DNA from: Prado023 sp964418695
GTDB taxonomy: Bacteria > Actinomycetota > Actinomycetes > S36-B12 > CAIYMF01
Reading direction: 5' to 3'
Assembly (NCBI GenBank): GCA_964418695.1
Contig: CAYQMN010000017.1
Location: forward strand, 1-59,550
DNA: 59,550 nucleotides
A program made the position numbers and the translations under genes. The notes beneath the pieces were generated by a model that saw nothing but the letters and a program-made list of their open reading frames with translations, was not told the DNA's origin and searched no databases. Positions within the stretch are counted from its first letter, which is position 1, and each line of letters begins with the position of its first letter. Positions 43,588 through 51,727 of the stretch are shown piece by piece.

Positions 43588-45590
43588 GTGGCCACCACCA
43601 GCAGCACGAGCACCAGGGCGGTGAACGCGAACATCAGGTAGCGGTGGACGCTGCCGTTCTGCAGCCGCGCGGCGAGCCGGCCGAACCGGCGCATCCCCGC
43701 CACGGCCGGCGCATACGCCCGGTCGGCCACCACGTCGGAGACGCGCTGCTGGAACGCGACCCGGCGCACGACGTACTGGGACTCCTCGGCATGGGTGAGC
43801 ACTAGGTCGCGGCGCGGCTGCAGGGCGTCGTCGAACACGCGGACCAGCGGCTCGGCGTACGAGGTGGCGGTGTACTGCATCCTCGGGCTGACCCGGACCC
43901 CGCCGCAGCCCCACGCCAGGTCGACGTCCCGGCGCGGGTGCGTCCGCGCGACGCTTGCGTGCGCCGCCGCGAGCGGCAGGGTCAGGACCATCCCCAGCAC
44001 GACCAGCGCCGCCGGGTTCAACAGGGCGGTGACGGCCGGCACGTCCAGGCCCAGGACGCCCGCGGTGCCCACTCCCGAGGCACCCACCGCGCCGGCCAGC
44101 GCCTGCGCGACCGGGCCGGGGGCCAGGCCGATCCCCACGACCGCGACCGCGCCGAGCACCAGCGCCGCGCGCATCGCGACCCCGGACTCGCGCGCGGCCA
44201 GCGCGCCCGCGGTCCGCGGCCGGGCCAGGAAGGCGATCCCATGGGCCTTGACGAAGGTCAGCAGCGCCAGGCCGGCGGTCAGGGCCACCACCCCGACCGT
44301 GATCGGCAGGATCAGGGCCAGCAGGGTGCTGCCCTCGCCGCTGCCGTGCACCAGCGACTGCAGCAGCGCCCACTCGGCGACGAAGCCGGAGGTCACCGGC
44401 AGCGCCGCGGCACCCAGGGCGGCGACCCCGAACGCGGCGGCGGTCACCGGCATCGCCCCGGCCAGCCCGCCCAGGCGGTCCAGGTTGCGCTCACCGGTGG
44501 CGTGCAGAACCGACCCGGCACCCAGGAACAGCACGGTCTTGAACGCCGCGTGGCTCAGGACCAGCAGCAGCACCGAGGTCAGCGCGACGTCGGCCACGCC
44601 CTGCTGCCCGGCATCGGCCAGGAGCAGCGCGACCCCGAGGGCGGTCAGCATCAGGCCGACGTTCTCGGTCGTCGAGTAGGCCAGCAGACGCTTGAGGTCG
44701 CTGGCGACCGAGGCCTGCAGGATGCCGTAGAGCGCTGAGACCGCCCCCAGTCCGAGGAGCAGCAGACCCCACCACGACGGGCCGTGCGGGAGCAGGTGCA
44801 GGGTCGCGAGCAGGACCCCGAACACGCCGAGCTTGACCATCGCCGCGCTCATCGCCGCCGAGACGTGGCTGGGCGCCTCCGGGTGCGCCCGAGGCAGCCA
44901 GACGTGCACCGGAACCAGGCCCGCCTTGGTCACGAACCCGCCGGCCAGCAGCAGGAACGCCAGGTCCGCGGTCATCCCCGACGCGCCCGAGGCGCTGATC
45001 GCGGCGAACGAGGTGGCGCCCGCGTGCGCGGCCAGCAGGGCGAATCCGGCGAGCAGGAGGACGAAGCTCAGGTGGGTCATCACCGCGTACCAGAGTGCGG
45101 CCGAGCGGACCTCGCTGCGGCGGGCGTGGTCGGCCAGCAGCAGCACGGTCGAGGCCAGCGCCATCAGCTCCCAGGCGAGCAGGAACGTCACGACGTCGGC
45201 GGCGGCGGGCACCAGCTGCATGCCGAGCAGGAACACCGCGAACGCCGCCCACCCGGTCCGCGAGGCGGCCGGACCGTGGGCGTACCCGATCCCGTAGAGG
45301 GCAGCCAGCGCGCCCACCCCGCCGGCCACCAGCAGGAACACCCCGCCCAGGGGGGTCGGTGCGAGCGTCAGCGGATCCAGGCCGCCGACCAGCGGCAGGG
45401 CCACCGGCAGCCGCACCGACCCGGCTCCCCCGGTCATCGCCGCGAACCCGCTCACCGCGCCCGCGACGCCGAGGGCAGCGCAGGCCGAGCCGGCCAGGAG
45501 GTTGCGCGCCCGCGCCGGGGCCAGCGCGGCCAGCAGCGCGACCGCGGCCAGCGTGAGCTGGGCGAGCGTCCCGGCCGTCACCAGGGTCAT
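43584..45590 (-). CDS. HyfB-like membrane subunit (NuoL/M type)
   Basis: A 668-residue proton-translocating antiporter-like subunit with about 16 hydrophobic segments. LLAWELMALASTVLLL holds the helix-5 Glu; VTKAGLVPVHVWLPRAHPEAPSHVSAAMSAAMVKLG holds pump residues; DLKRLLAYSTTENVG follows. The last 130 residues form a hydrophilic region (WGCGGVRVSPRMQYTATSYAE) and a final anchor helix. ATG 45590 overlaps the previous stop by ATGA. The counterpart of Rv0083. Confidence 0.88.
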   Translation of the reverse strand: MTLVTAGTLAQLTLAAVALLAALAPARARNLLAGSACAALGVAGAVSGFAAMTGGAGSVRLPVALPLVGGLDPLTLAPTPLGGVFLLVAGGVGALAALYGIGYAHGPAASRTGWAAFAVFLLGMQLVPAAADVVTFLLAWELMALASTVLLLADHARRSEVRSAALWYAVMTHLSFVLLLAGFALLAAHAGATSFAAISASGASGMTADLAFLLLAGGFVTKAGLVPVHVWLPRAHPEAPSHVSAAMSAAMVKLGVFGVLLATLHLLPHGPSWWGLLLLGLGAVSALYGILQASVASDLKRLLAYSTTENVGLMLTALGVALLLADAGQQGVADVALTSVLLLVLSHAAFKTVLFLGAGSVLHATGERNLDRLGGLAGAMPVTAAAFGVAALGAAALPVTSGFVAEWALLQSLVHGSGEGSTLLALILPITVGVVALTAGLALLTFVKAHGIAFLARPRTAGALAARESGVAMRAALVLGAVAVVGIGLAPGPVAQALAGAVGASGVGTAGVLGLDVPAVTALLNPAALVVLGMVLTLPLAAAHASVARTHPRRDVDLAWGCGGVRVSPRMQYTATSYAEPLVRVFDDALQPRRDLVLTHAEESQYVVRRVAFQQRVSDVVADRAYAPAVAGMRRFGRLAARLQNGSVHRYLMFAFTALVLVLLVVAT

Positions 45591-46081
45591 CGCCCGGTCA
45601 CCTGGCGCAGCGCGGCCACGATCTGGTCGGGCTCCGGCGGGCAGCCGGGCACCGCCAGGTCGACGGGAGTGACCTCGTCCACCGAGCCGACGACCCCGTA
45701 GCCGCGGCGAAACACCCCGCAGTCTCGGGCGCAGTCCCCCACCGCGATCACGACTCGCGGCTGCGGGGTGGCCTCGACGGTCCGGCGCAGCGGCTCGGCC
45801 ATGTTGCGGGTCACCACGCCGGTGACCAGCAGCACGTCGGCGTGCCGGGGCGAGGCCACCAGGCGCGCCCCGTACCGGTCGGCGTCGTAGACCGGGCCGA
45901 AGGCGGCGCCCACCTCGATCTCGCAGCCGTTGCACGAGCCCGCGTCCACGTGGCGCACCTGCGCGCTGCCGGCCAGGGCACGCGGCGCGGTGAACCCCTC
46001 GGCCGGCGCAGGCGGCTCGGGCGCGGGCTGCGCCACCCGGCCGGTGCGCCGGATCAGCCCGGCCAGGCGGCGCAGGCTCAC
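45587..46081 (-). CDS. HyfI-like NuoB-type iron-sulfur subunit
   Basis: A 164-residue small subunit that should hold the cluster nearest the membrane. Cys50 and Cys53 (GSCNGCEIEV), Cys117/Cys121 (GDCARDCGVF) and Cys147 (PGCPPEPDQI) give the ligands of one 4Fe-4S cluster. ATG-less: the GTG at 46081 overlaps the arsR-type stop by GTGA. No ferredoxin-type HyfA or HyfH subunit is encoded alongside, so the electron entry point is not visible. The counterpart of Rv0082. Confidence 0.88.
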   Translation of the reverse strand: MSLRRLAGLIRRTGRVAQPAPEPPAPAEGFTAPRALAGSAQVRHVDAGSCNGCEIEVGAAFGPVYDADRYGARLVASPRHADVLLVTGVVTRNMAEPLRRTVEATPQPRVVIAVGDCARDCGVFRRGYGVVGSVDEVTPVDLAVPGCPPEPDQIVAALRQVTGR

Positions 46082-46410
46082 GAGGCCACCTCGGCGCGGG
46101 ACATCTCGTCGACGACGTCGCCGGCCGCCCGAGTGGTGATGATCGCCCGAGCGGCGGCCAGCAGGTCCTGCACGGCCGGCAGGGCCAGGGCGTAGATGAC
46201 CTCCCCGGACTCGCGGCGCTGCGTCACCAGCCCGGCCAGGCGCAGCACGCCGAGCTGCTGGGACAGGTTGCTCGGCGCGATCTCGATCAGGTCGAGCAGC
46301 TCGTGGACCGGCCGATCCCGCTGCGCGAGCAGCTCCAGCACCCGGATCCGGGCGGGGTGACCCAGGGTGCGGAAGAACTCCGCCTTGGCCTGGTACAGCG
46401 GAACAGTCAC
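46078..46410 (-). CDS. ArsR/SmtB-type regulator, Rv0081-like
   Basis: A 110-residue winged-helix regulator. VPLYQAKAEFFRTLGHPARIRVLELLAQRDRP then SNLSQQLGVLRLAGLVTQRR is the DNA-binding part. It has no Cys and so lacks the usual metal site of ArsR sensors. It closely resembles M. tuberculosis Rv0081, an ArsR-type hub regulator of the hypoxia response that controls its own operon. It overlaps the hyfI-like gene by GTGA, so it is the first gene of the operon. The 178 bases upstream should hold its operator; TTCGAA at 46438 is the only clear palindrome. Confidence 0.88.
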   Translation of the reverse strand: MTVPLYQAKAEFFRTLGHPARIRVLELLAQRDRPVHELLDLIEIAPSNLSQQLGVLRLAGLVTQRRESGEVIYALALPAVQDLLAAARAIITTRAAGDVVDEMSRAEVAS

Positions 46411-46524
46411 GGCGGGTCCTCGGGCGATCGCACAGTTTCGAAGATCACGACATCGTCAAGTCCGCAGGTATACACCGCACCGGAGGTGGCTCGCATCCCG
46501 GCACAGCACGCGCGGACCGCCTCG

Positions 46525-46600
46525 ACTCAGCCTCAGCGACCGGCGTGGGCCCGCCTCAGCCTCAGCGACCGGTCGGCCCGACTCAGCCTCAGCGACCGGC
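46525..46600. repeat. Three degenerate tandem repeats at the 3' end of the TDT gene
   Basis: CTCAGCCTCAGCGACCGG recurs at 46526, 46555 and 46582 (spacing 29 and 27). The TDT stop codon at 46589 lies inside the third unit, so copy changes would move the protein end. Not a CRISPR: spacers are too short and not unique. Confidence 0.7.
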
Positions 46601-47677
46601 GTGGGCTCGCCTCAGCGTCAGCGTGGGCGTGCTGCCCGGGCGCAGCACCGTGCGCACCAGGTTGACCAGCATCGCGGTGAAGGCGAGCGCCCACGCGGGC
46701 GCCGCGACGAGGACCAGCCACACGGTGCCGATCCCGCTGACGACCGGGAGGTTGTCGGCCTGGCCCAGGTAGATGCTGGCCACGGCGTACATGCCCAGCG
46801 GGAAGACGATGCTCCACAGGCTCGCCTCGTAGCTCAAGGGGACCCGGTGATAGCCGTGCCGCCAGCAGCCCGCGGCCACGAGGGCGGGGATCAGCCAGGT
46901 GGCGAAGCACCAGAACATCACCGACACGCCCGCGACCAGCCCTCGGGTCACGTTGACCATCGGCGCATCCAGCATCTCCACGACCCGGGCCCCCGCGAGC
47001 ACCGTGATCGCGCAGGCGCCCATCGCCACCCAGTAAGGGGGCGTGAGATCGGCCGGCTTGAACGGGTAGAGCATGATCCGCGCGGCCACGAACACCCCGG
47101 CGGCACCGTAGAGGAACACGCCGACCGACCACGCGAAGACCGCGACGATCGCCAGCTCCCTGCGCCACGATCCCATCACCGGCTCCAGGGTCGCCGCGGC
47201 GGTCGCCACCGACTGACTGGCCACCACCCAGATGAACCAGCTGCCGTTGGCCGTGGCGACCACGGGGCGCTCGGTGCGGCCCAGGACCGCCGTCCACGGG
47301 ATCACGTACCCCAGGACCAGCCACAGCAGCACCGACACGGCGAACAGCGCCGTCGTGGCCCAGTAGTGCCCCTCCGCGCCGAGCCGCACTCCCACGACGT
47401 TGGTGCCGGCGACGAACGTCAGGAATCCGAAGGCCCGTCGCGGATCCCGGAAGTCGTCCTGCACAGCGTCGAAGTACCGGGTGAACCGCACCACGTTGAG
47501 CGCGATCAGCAGCACGTAGGCCAGGCAGGCCAGCCCCAGCAGCGCCAGGGACGCCGTCCGGTGACCTTCCAGGTTCAGCCCGACCGAGACGATCCCGGTC
47601 GCCATCACCAGGGCGAAGTAGCCCGGCGTCAGACTGCGCACCGAGTCCATGGCCCGCGTCCGAACCGCCTGATCCAC
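46589..47677 (-). CDS. TDT-family transporter (tellurite-resistance/dicarboxylate type)
   Basis: About 362 residues with ten hydrophobic segments. LTPGYFALVMATGIVSVGL, IPWTAVLGR, ANGSWFIWVVASQSVA and WRHGYHRVPLSYEASLWSIVFPLGMYAVA are typical of the tellurite-resistance/dicarboxylate transporter group. GTG 47677 (VDQAVRTRAMDSV) or ATG 47650 could be the start; neither has a clear ribosome-binding site. The stop is inside a tandem repeat. The transported ion (malate, sulfite, nitrate or other anion) cannot be told. It is on the same strand as the arsR-hyf operon but ends 178 bases from it. Confidence 0.82.
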   Translation of the reverse strand: MDQAVRTRAMDSVRSLTPGYFALVMATGIVSVGLNLEGHRTASLALLGLACLAYVLLIALNVVRFTRYFDAVQDDFRDPRRAFGFLTFVAGTNVVGVRLGAEGHYWATTALFAVSVLLWLVLGYVIPWTAVLGRTERPVVATANGSWFIWVVASQSVATAAATLEPVMGSWRRELAIVAVFAWSVGVFLYGAAGVFVAARIMLYPFKPADLTPPYWVAMGACAITVLAGARVVEMLDAPMVNVTRGLVAGVSVMFWCFATWLIPALVAAGCWRHGYHRVPLSYEASLWSIVFPLGMYAVASIYLGQADNLPVVSGIGTVWLVLVAAPAWALAFTAMLVNLVRTVLRPGSTPTLTLRRAHAGR

Positions 47678-47859
47678 AGCCGGAGGGTATGCCCCAGGGG
47701 CACGCGCCCCGCGCACCCGGCACGCGTCGATCCCCGCCCGGGAGATGGCGCGATTCCGTGCCGACTGGATCGAGCCGAGGCCGACGAAGCGCCGGACTGG
47801 ATGGGGCCCGAATGGCCCAGGTCCGAGGAGCCGTGCGCTTCAGCGATGCGACGCACCCG

Positions 47860-48699
47860 TCAGTACCCGCGGGACAGGACCCTCTCCCGGGCGGCGGCCA
47901 CGACGCTGCCGGACTGGCGGTTGGCCATCCGGCGCAGCACCACCGGCGCCAGCAGGAACCCCACGACCGCCCAGCCGGCGATGACCGCCAGGGCCAACGG
48001 CGACTGGAAGGTGCCGTGCAGCTCGACCGAGGCCGCCTCGGCGGGGAGGAACACCGCGCGCATGCCCATGCCGATCCAGTACATCGGGGTCAGCTGCACG
48101 AGCCCTTGCAGCCAGCCGGGCAGGTAGCTGACCGGGAAGAAGAACCCCGACACGATCGCCAAGGCGTACAGGACCAGGATCGCGATCCCCACCGCCAGCG
48201 CGCTGCGGAACACCGAGCCGAGGATGGCGCCCCACGGCAGCATCGCCGCGAGAGCCAGCAGGTAGAAGACTCCGAGCAGCACCCACGCCCGCGGCTCGGT
48301 GGGCACCAGCCCCGGGAGCAGGATCGCGGTCCCGACCAGGATCGGCACCACCACGATCAGCGCTTCGACGGGGATCAGGAACAGCTTGGCCAGCAGGTGC
48401 CCGCCGATCCCGTGCGGGATCGCCTTGGCCCGCAGCAGCGTGCCGTCCTCCCTCTCGGCCTGCAGGACGCTGGCCACCGAGACCACCGCGACCGACACCA
48501 CGGAGTAGCCGACCATGCCGGCGAGCAGGTAGCCGCTGGCCGGCACCGCGTCGAGGAAGTCACGTCCGCGGATGATCCACAGCACCCCGAGGAGGAACAC
48601 CGGCGTGAGCAGGAACCACAGTCCGGACGGGATCAGGTACTTGCGCCGGAACGTCACGATCGCCTGCCGCCAGGCCGCCCGGACCACGAGCCCGTTCAT
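47860..48699 (-). CDS. ABC-2 type exporter permease
   Basis: A 279-residue membrane protein with six hydrophobic segments. VASVLQAEREDGTLLRAKAIPHGIGGHLLAKL is the ABC-2 coupling region, and VSGFFFPVSYLPGWLQGLVQLTPMYW is the typical last-but-one extracellular turn. ATG 48699 overlaps the ATPase stop by ATGA, so both form a drug or lipid exporter of the DrrAB type. The substrate is unknown. Confidence 0.88.
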   Translation of the reverse strand: MNGLVVRAAWRQAIVTFRRKYLIPSGLWFLLTPVFLLGVLWIIRGRDFLDAVPASGYLLAGMVGYSVVSVAVVSVASVLQAEREDGTLLRAKAIPHGIGGHLLAKLFLIPVEALIVVVPILVGTAILLPGLVPTEPRAWVLLGVFYLLALAAMLPWGAILGSVFRSALAVGIAILVLYALAIVSGFFFPVSYLPGWLQGLVQLTPMYWIGMGMRAVFLPAEAASVELHGTFQSPLALAVIAGWAVVGFLLAPVVLRRMANRQSGSVVAAARERVLSRGY

Positions 48700-49685
48700 G
48701 GCTGCTCCTCCCCGGCCAGCGCCCCGCGCAGCGAGGTGACCCCGCGCAGGTCCTGCCCGGCCTCGGATCGGGTGACCAGCTCCAAGTAGGCGTCCTCCAG
48801 CGATGCGCGCGTCACCTCGATCACCTCGATCCCTGCGGGCCGCGCGGCCAGCAGCTCGCGCAGGTGGCCAGTCGGATCCGGGGTCGTGTCGTCGTGAAGC
48901 TCGCCGCTGACGAGGTCCCGCCAGCGCACCTGGCTGCCTTCGCTGACGGCCTGGCGCAGCTGGTCCACGGTCCCGTCGGCGATGTACCGACCGCCGGCCA
49001 GCACGATCACCCGGTCGGCGAGCTTCTCGGCCTCGGACAGGTCGTGGGTCGTGAGCAGGATGGTCGTGTCCAGGGCGCTGACGTCGCTGATGAGGTCGTG
49101 CAGGTCGCGGCGGCCGACCGGATCCAGCCCGGTGCTGGGCTCGTCGAGGAACAGCAGCTCGGGCCGGCCGACCAGCCCGACCGCGACGTCGAGGCGCCGG
49201 CGCTGGCCGCCGGACAGCCGCTCGATGCGATGGGTGGCGTGGCCGCTGAGCCCGACCCGCTCCAGCAGGTCGGCGGTCGGCCAGGGCCGCGGCGTGTCCT
49301 CGGTCGTCCAGGCCGCGTAGTAGGCCCCGGCCACGTCGAGCAGCTCGCGCACCTGCCACTTGGGATGGTCGCGCCAGCTCTGCAGCACGACTCCGACCCG
49401 AGCCCGCCATGCCTGGTCAGCCCGCGCCGGATCCTGACCCAGCACCCGGACCGTCCCCGCCGATGGCCGGCGGAACCCCTCGAGGATCTCGATGGTCGTG
49501 GTCTTGCCGGCGCCGTTCGGCCCGAGCAAGGCGACGGTCTGGCCGCGCGGGATCACCAGGTCGAGGTCGTCGAGCACGAGCAGCTCGCCGTAGGCCATGG
49601 ACAGCCCGCTCACCTCGACAGCGGCCCCCGGGGCAGCCCCGGCTCCGGGGTCACCAGGACTGGGCAGGTCTCGCACGCCCTGCAC
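48696..49685 (-). CDS. ABC transporter ATP-binding protein (ABC-2 exporter)
   Basis: A cytoplasmic ATPase of about 329 residues. Walker A is GPNGAGKTTT, the signature is LSGGQRRRLDVAVGL, Walker B is LLFLDEPSTGLDP and the switch His is in LLTTHDLSEAEKLADR. A C-terminal domain of about 100 residues follows. GTG 49685 (VQGVRDLPSPG) is used; GTG 49736 would add 17 residues and cannot be excluded. Coupled to the permease. A palindromic operator lies about 200 bases upstream. Confidence 0.87.
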   Translation of the reverse strand: MQGVRDLPSPGDPGAGAAPGAAVEVSGLSMAYGELLVLDDLDLVIPRGQTVALLGPNGAGKTTTIEILEGFRRPSAGTVRVLGQDPARADQAWRARVGVVLQSWRDHPKWQVRELLDVAGAYYAAWTTEDTPRPWPTADLLERVGLSGHATHRIERLSGGQRRRLDVAVGLVGRPELLFLDEPSTGLDPVGRRDLHDLISDVSALDTTILLTTHDLSEAEKLADRVIVLAGGRYIADGTVDQLRQAVSEGSQVRWRDLVSGELHDDTTPDPTGHLRELLAARPAGIEVIEVTRASLEDAYLELVTRSEAGQDLRGVTSLRGALAGEEQP

Positions 49686-49686
49686 G

Positions 49687-49881
49687 CTAGCGGCCCGAAG
49701 GCTCGGGAGGCGGCCACTCTTGACGTTCGGATCCACGTCGAGTCGGTCGCCTCGCCGGGCTCGATGTCCGCCGCCTGGGAACTCCGAGGTCAGCGGGCTG
49801 AGCTCCGTCGGGCTCCTTGCCCATGAGGGCGGACCAGTCCTCCTGGTAGGCGAGGCGGTACGGCAGCTCCCACTCGGTCAC
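49687..49881 (-). CDS. Possible small leader or truncated gene
   Basis: A frame of 64 residues begins with GTG 49881 and reads EWELPYRLAYQEDWSALMGK, which looks like a genuine N-terminus, then becomes Arg/Pro-rich and unlike a protein. It is directly behind the operator at 49886 and directly ahead of the ABC ATPase gene. It may be a gene broken by a frameshift near 49800, or a leader. Low confidence; no family is recognised. Confidence 0.25.
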   Translation of the reverse strand: MTEWELPYRLAYQEDWSALMGKEPDGAQPADLGVPRRRTSSPARRPTRRGSERQEWPPPEPSGR

Positions 49882-49885
49882 CTCC

Positions 49886-49905
49886 GTGACAAGACAACTT
49901 GTCAC
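49886..49905. promoter_or_regulatory. Perfect palindromic operator-like site
   Basis: GTGACAAG-ACAA-CTTGTCAC has perfect 8-bp arms and a 4-base centre, as in sites of TetR- or MarR-type dimers. It lies upstream of the ABC-2 exporter genes and just after the stop of the convergent-side stress-protein gene. No regulator gene is adjacent. Confidence 0.6.
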
Positions 49906-49919
49906 GAGGCACGCATGGA

Positions 49920-50810
49920 CTACCGATCCTTCGGGACGATCACGACGGGGCGCCGTGCGTGGTGCAGGGTCGCCATCGCGACACTGCCCAGCAGCAGCTC
50001 GCGCAGCGCGTTCCTCCCCCGGGAGCCGACGACGATCGCGGCGGCCCCCCGCTGCTCGGCGCACGCCTCGAGCTGGTCGGCGACCGCCCGGCTGGCGCCG
50101 ATCGCACGCCCCATCGGCAAGTGGACGACGGTCGGCGCGAGAGCGTCCTGGGTGCCGGTCGACTCGCTCTCCTCGGGGTGGCGCACTTCGGCGGGGATCA
50201 GCTCGCGCCCCGGGAAGAGCTTGGCGGCAGCCGTCAGGGCGGCCTCGGCACCGGGCGATCCATCCCAGCCCAGCACGACCGGACCAGCCGGCAGCGCCGC
50301 CCGCTCGGCGGTCGCGAGCAGCCGGGGCACGACGACGACCGGCCGCGTGCTGTAGTGCACGATCACGTCGGCCACGCTGCCCAGCGCGGCCCGAGTCCCG
50401 CCCATGCCACGCGAGCCGATGAGCACCAGGTCCGCACCCAGCTCCTCGGCGAGCTGGGCCATCTGGAATCCCTCGCCGCCATAGGTTCGGCGGACGACGC
50501 CCTCGGCCGTCCATCCAGCCGAGTGCGCGAGGGCGACGCCGGCGTCCACGATCCGCTGGGCCTCCGCGCCGCCCTCGTGCTCGATCAGGTCGACCAGGTC
50601 GTCGAGGTTGCGGGCCCGGCTGCGAAGTCGCTGGGAGAGCGCGGGACTGGCGAAGGGCGGCATCCACAGGTAGCCGATCGAGGCCTCGGCCCCGGGGAAC
50701 ATCGCGGCGCCGACGGCGATCGCGTCCGCGGCGCTCGGGGAGCCGTCGTACCCGACGAGCACCCGCAGTGCGGGCGTGGCGTCCCGGTCGTTGGTCGTGT
50801 TGGTGGTCAT
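49920..50810 (-). CDS. Universal stress protein with two UspA domains
   Basis: A 296-residue tandem UspA protein. Domain 1 starts VLVGYDGSPSAADAI and ends GSRGMGGTRAALGSVADVIVHYSTRPVVVV. Domain 2 starts VVLGWDGSPGAEAAL and ends GSRGRNALRELLLGSVAMATLHHARRPVVIV. Both have the GxxGxnS ATP-binding pattern, so both may bind ATP. ATG 50810 is chosen because GAGGAGG stands 6 bases before it. In mycobacteria many such proteins belong to the hypoxia regulon, and here an Rv0081-type locus is 4 kb away, but the link is only suggestive. Confidence 0.9.
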   Translation of the reverse strand: MTTNTTNDRDATPALRVLVGYDGSPSAADAIAVGAAMFPGAEASIGYLWMPPFASPALSQRLRSRARNLDDLVDLIEHEGGAEAQRIVDAGVALAHSAGWTAEGVVRRTYGGEGFQMAQLAEELGADLVLIGSRGMGGTRAALGSVADVIVHYSTRPVVVVPRLLATAERAALPAGPVVLGWDGSPGAEAALTAAAKLFPGRELIPAEVRHPEESESTGTQDALAPTVVHLPMGRAIGASRAVADQLEACAEQRGAAAIVVGSRGRNALRELLLGSVAMATLHHARRPVVIVPKDR

Positions 50811-50973
50811 GGCCATCCTCCTCAACTCCCGGGGGCCTGGCTGGACCCCGACGCTTCCTGCGGTGCCCTACGCCTCCATTGTCCTGCGCCCCCCGGTCGT
50901 CATTCCCGACGGGTGGGCGCGTCGTGGGTCACAGGGCGGTGGCCAGGGCGATCCCCGGGCGGGAGCAGGGCGG

Positions 50974-51579
50974 CTAGGCCAGCAGGTCGTAGGACCGCAG
51001 CAGATCGCCCAGCGCCTCGACCCCCTGCGGGGTGCTGGTGTGGGTGACCTGCTCGCCGCGCAGCCCGGCGGTGCGCGCCCCTTCGGCGTTGACGGCCAGG
51101 TCGTCCACGAACAGCGTCTGGGCCGGATCGACGCCCAGGCTGGTGACGATGGCGGTGAAGTAGGCGGGGTCCGGCTTGGCCAGGCCCAGCTGGAACGAGT
51201 AGAAGCTCGAGTCGAAGACCTGGTCGTAGCCCAGGTTCTCGATCATGTGGGCACCCCGGACCGCCTGCTGGTTGGTGGCCAGGTGAACGCCGACCCCGCG
51301 CGCCCGCACGGCAGCGACGAGGTCCAGCACCTCGGGCACCGGGGTCATGGTCGACCAGACCCCGAACAGGTCGTCGAAGGTGACGTCCAGGCCATGCTCG
51401 GCCAGGAACTGGGTCAGATCCGCGCGCACGTCCCGATGGCCGGAGGCGCTGCGCGCCTCGGTGGCCAGCATCGCCCGCACGATGTCCTCGTCGCCGAGCA
51501 GGGAGAGCATCCCCGGCCAGAAGTCCGGCGTGGTCTGGACGACGCCGTCGGCGTCGAGAAGCAAGGTGGTGATCGCCAT
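50974..51579 (-). CDS. HAD-family hydrolase (phosphatase-like)
   Basis: A 201-residue HAD protein. Motif I is TLLLDADGVVQTTPDFW with both Asp; motif II lies in VHLATNQQAV; Lys of LGLAKPDPAYF is motif III; motif IV is LFVDDLAVNAEGA. The cap is helical (HRDVRADLTQFLAEHG). ATG 51579 has a GGGAG ribosome-binding site 7 bases ahead. Divergent from the YD-repeat gene; the AT-rich stretch between carries the promoters. The substrate is unknown; sugar or nucleotide phosphatases are common in this group. Confidence 0.87.
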   Translation of the reverse strand: MAITTLLLDADGVVQTTPDFWPGMLSLLGDEDIVRAMLATEARSASGHRDVRADLTQFLAEHGLDVTFDDLFGVWSTMTPVPEVLDLVAAVRARGVGVHLATNQQAVRGAHMIENLGYDQVFDSSFYSFQLGLAKPDPAYFTAIVTSLGVDPAQTLFVDDLAVNAEGARTAGLRGEQVTHTSTPQGVEALGDLLRSYDLLA

Positions 51580-51630
51580 AGGTGGCTCCCGTCGTGGTGG
51601 TCCGGCCCCGGAGTGGGGCCTGGGAGACGC

Positions 51631-51660
51631 AGAAATCAATTTTACCACTAGGTAGGTTTT
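51631..51660. promoter_or_regulatory. AT-rich divergent promoter/operator stretch
   Basis: AATTTTACCACTAGGTAGG stands out from the GC-rich surroundings between the HAD gene and the YD-repeat gene. It holds TACC-ACTA-GGTA as an inverted repeat. Probably the promoter and operator of one or both genes; no -35/-10 pair could be fixed. Confidence 0.35.
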
Positions 51661-51727
51661 CGTGCAGGGCGGCCCGCGCGCAGCTCCGTCACCAGGGCTG
51701 GTCGCAGCCCGGGCTAGGCTCGCCGGC

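Noticed and set aside
38862..46081. Active NiFe hydrogenase-4
   Set aside because: Both CxxC motifs of the large subunit are missing, and no maturation genes are present.
46525..46600. CRISPR-like array
   Set aside because: Units are degenerate and adjacent with no unique spacers of normal size, and no cas genes exist in the window.
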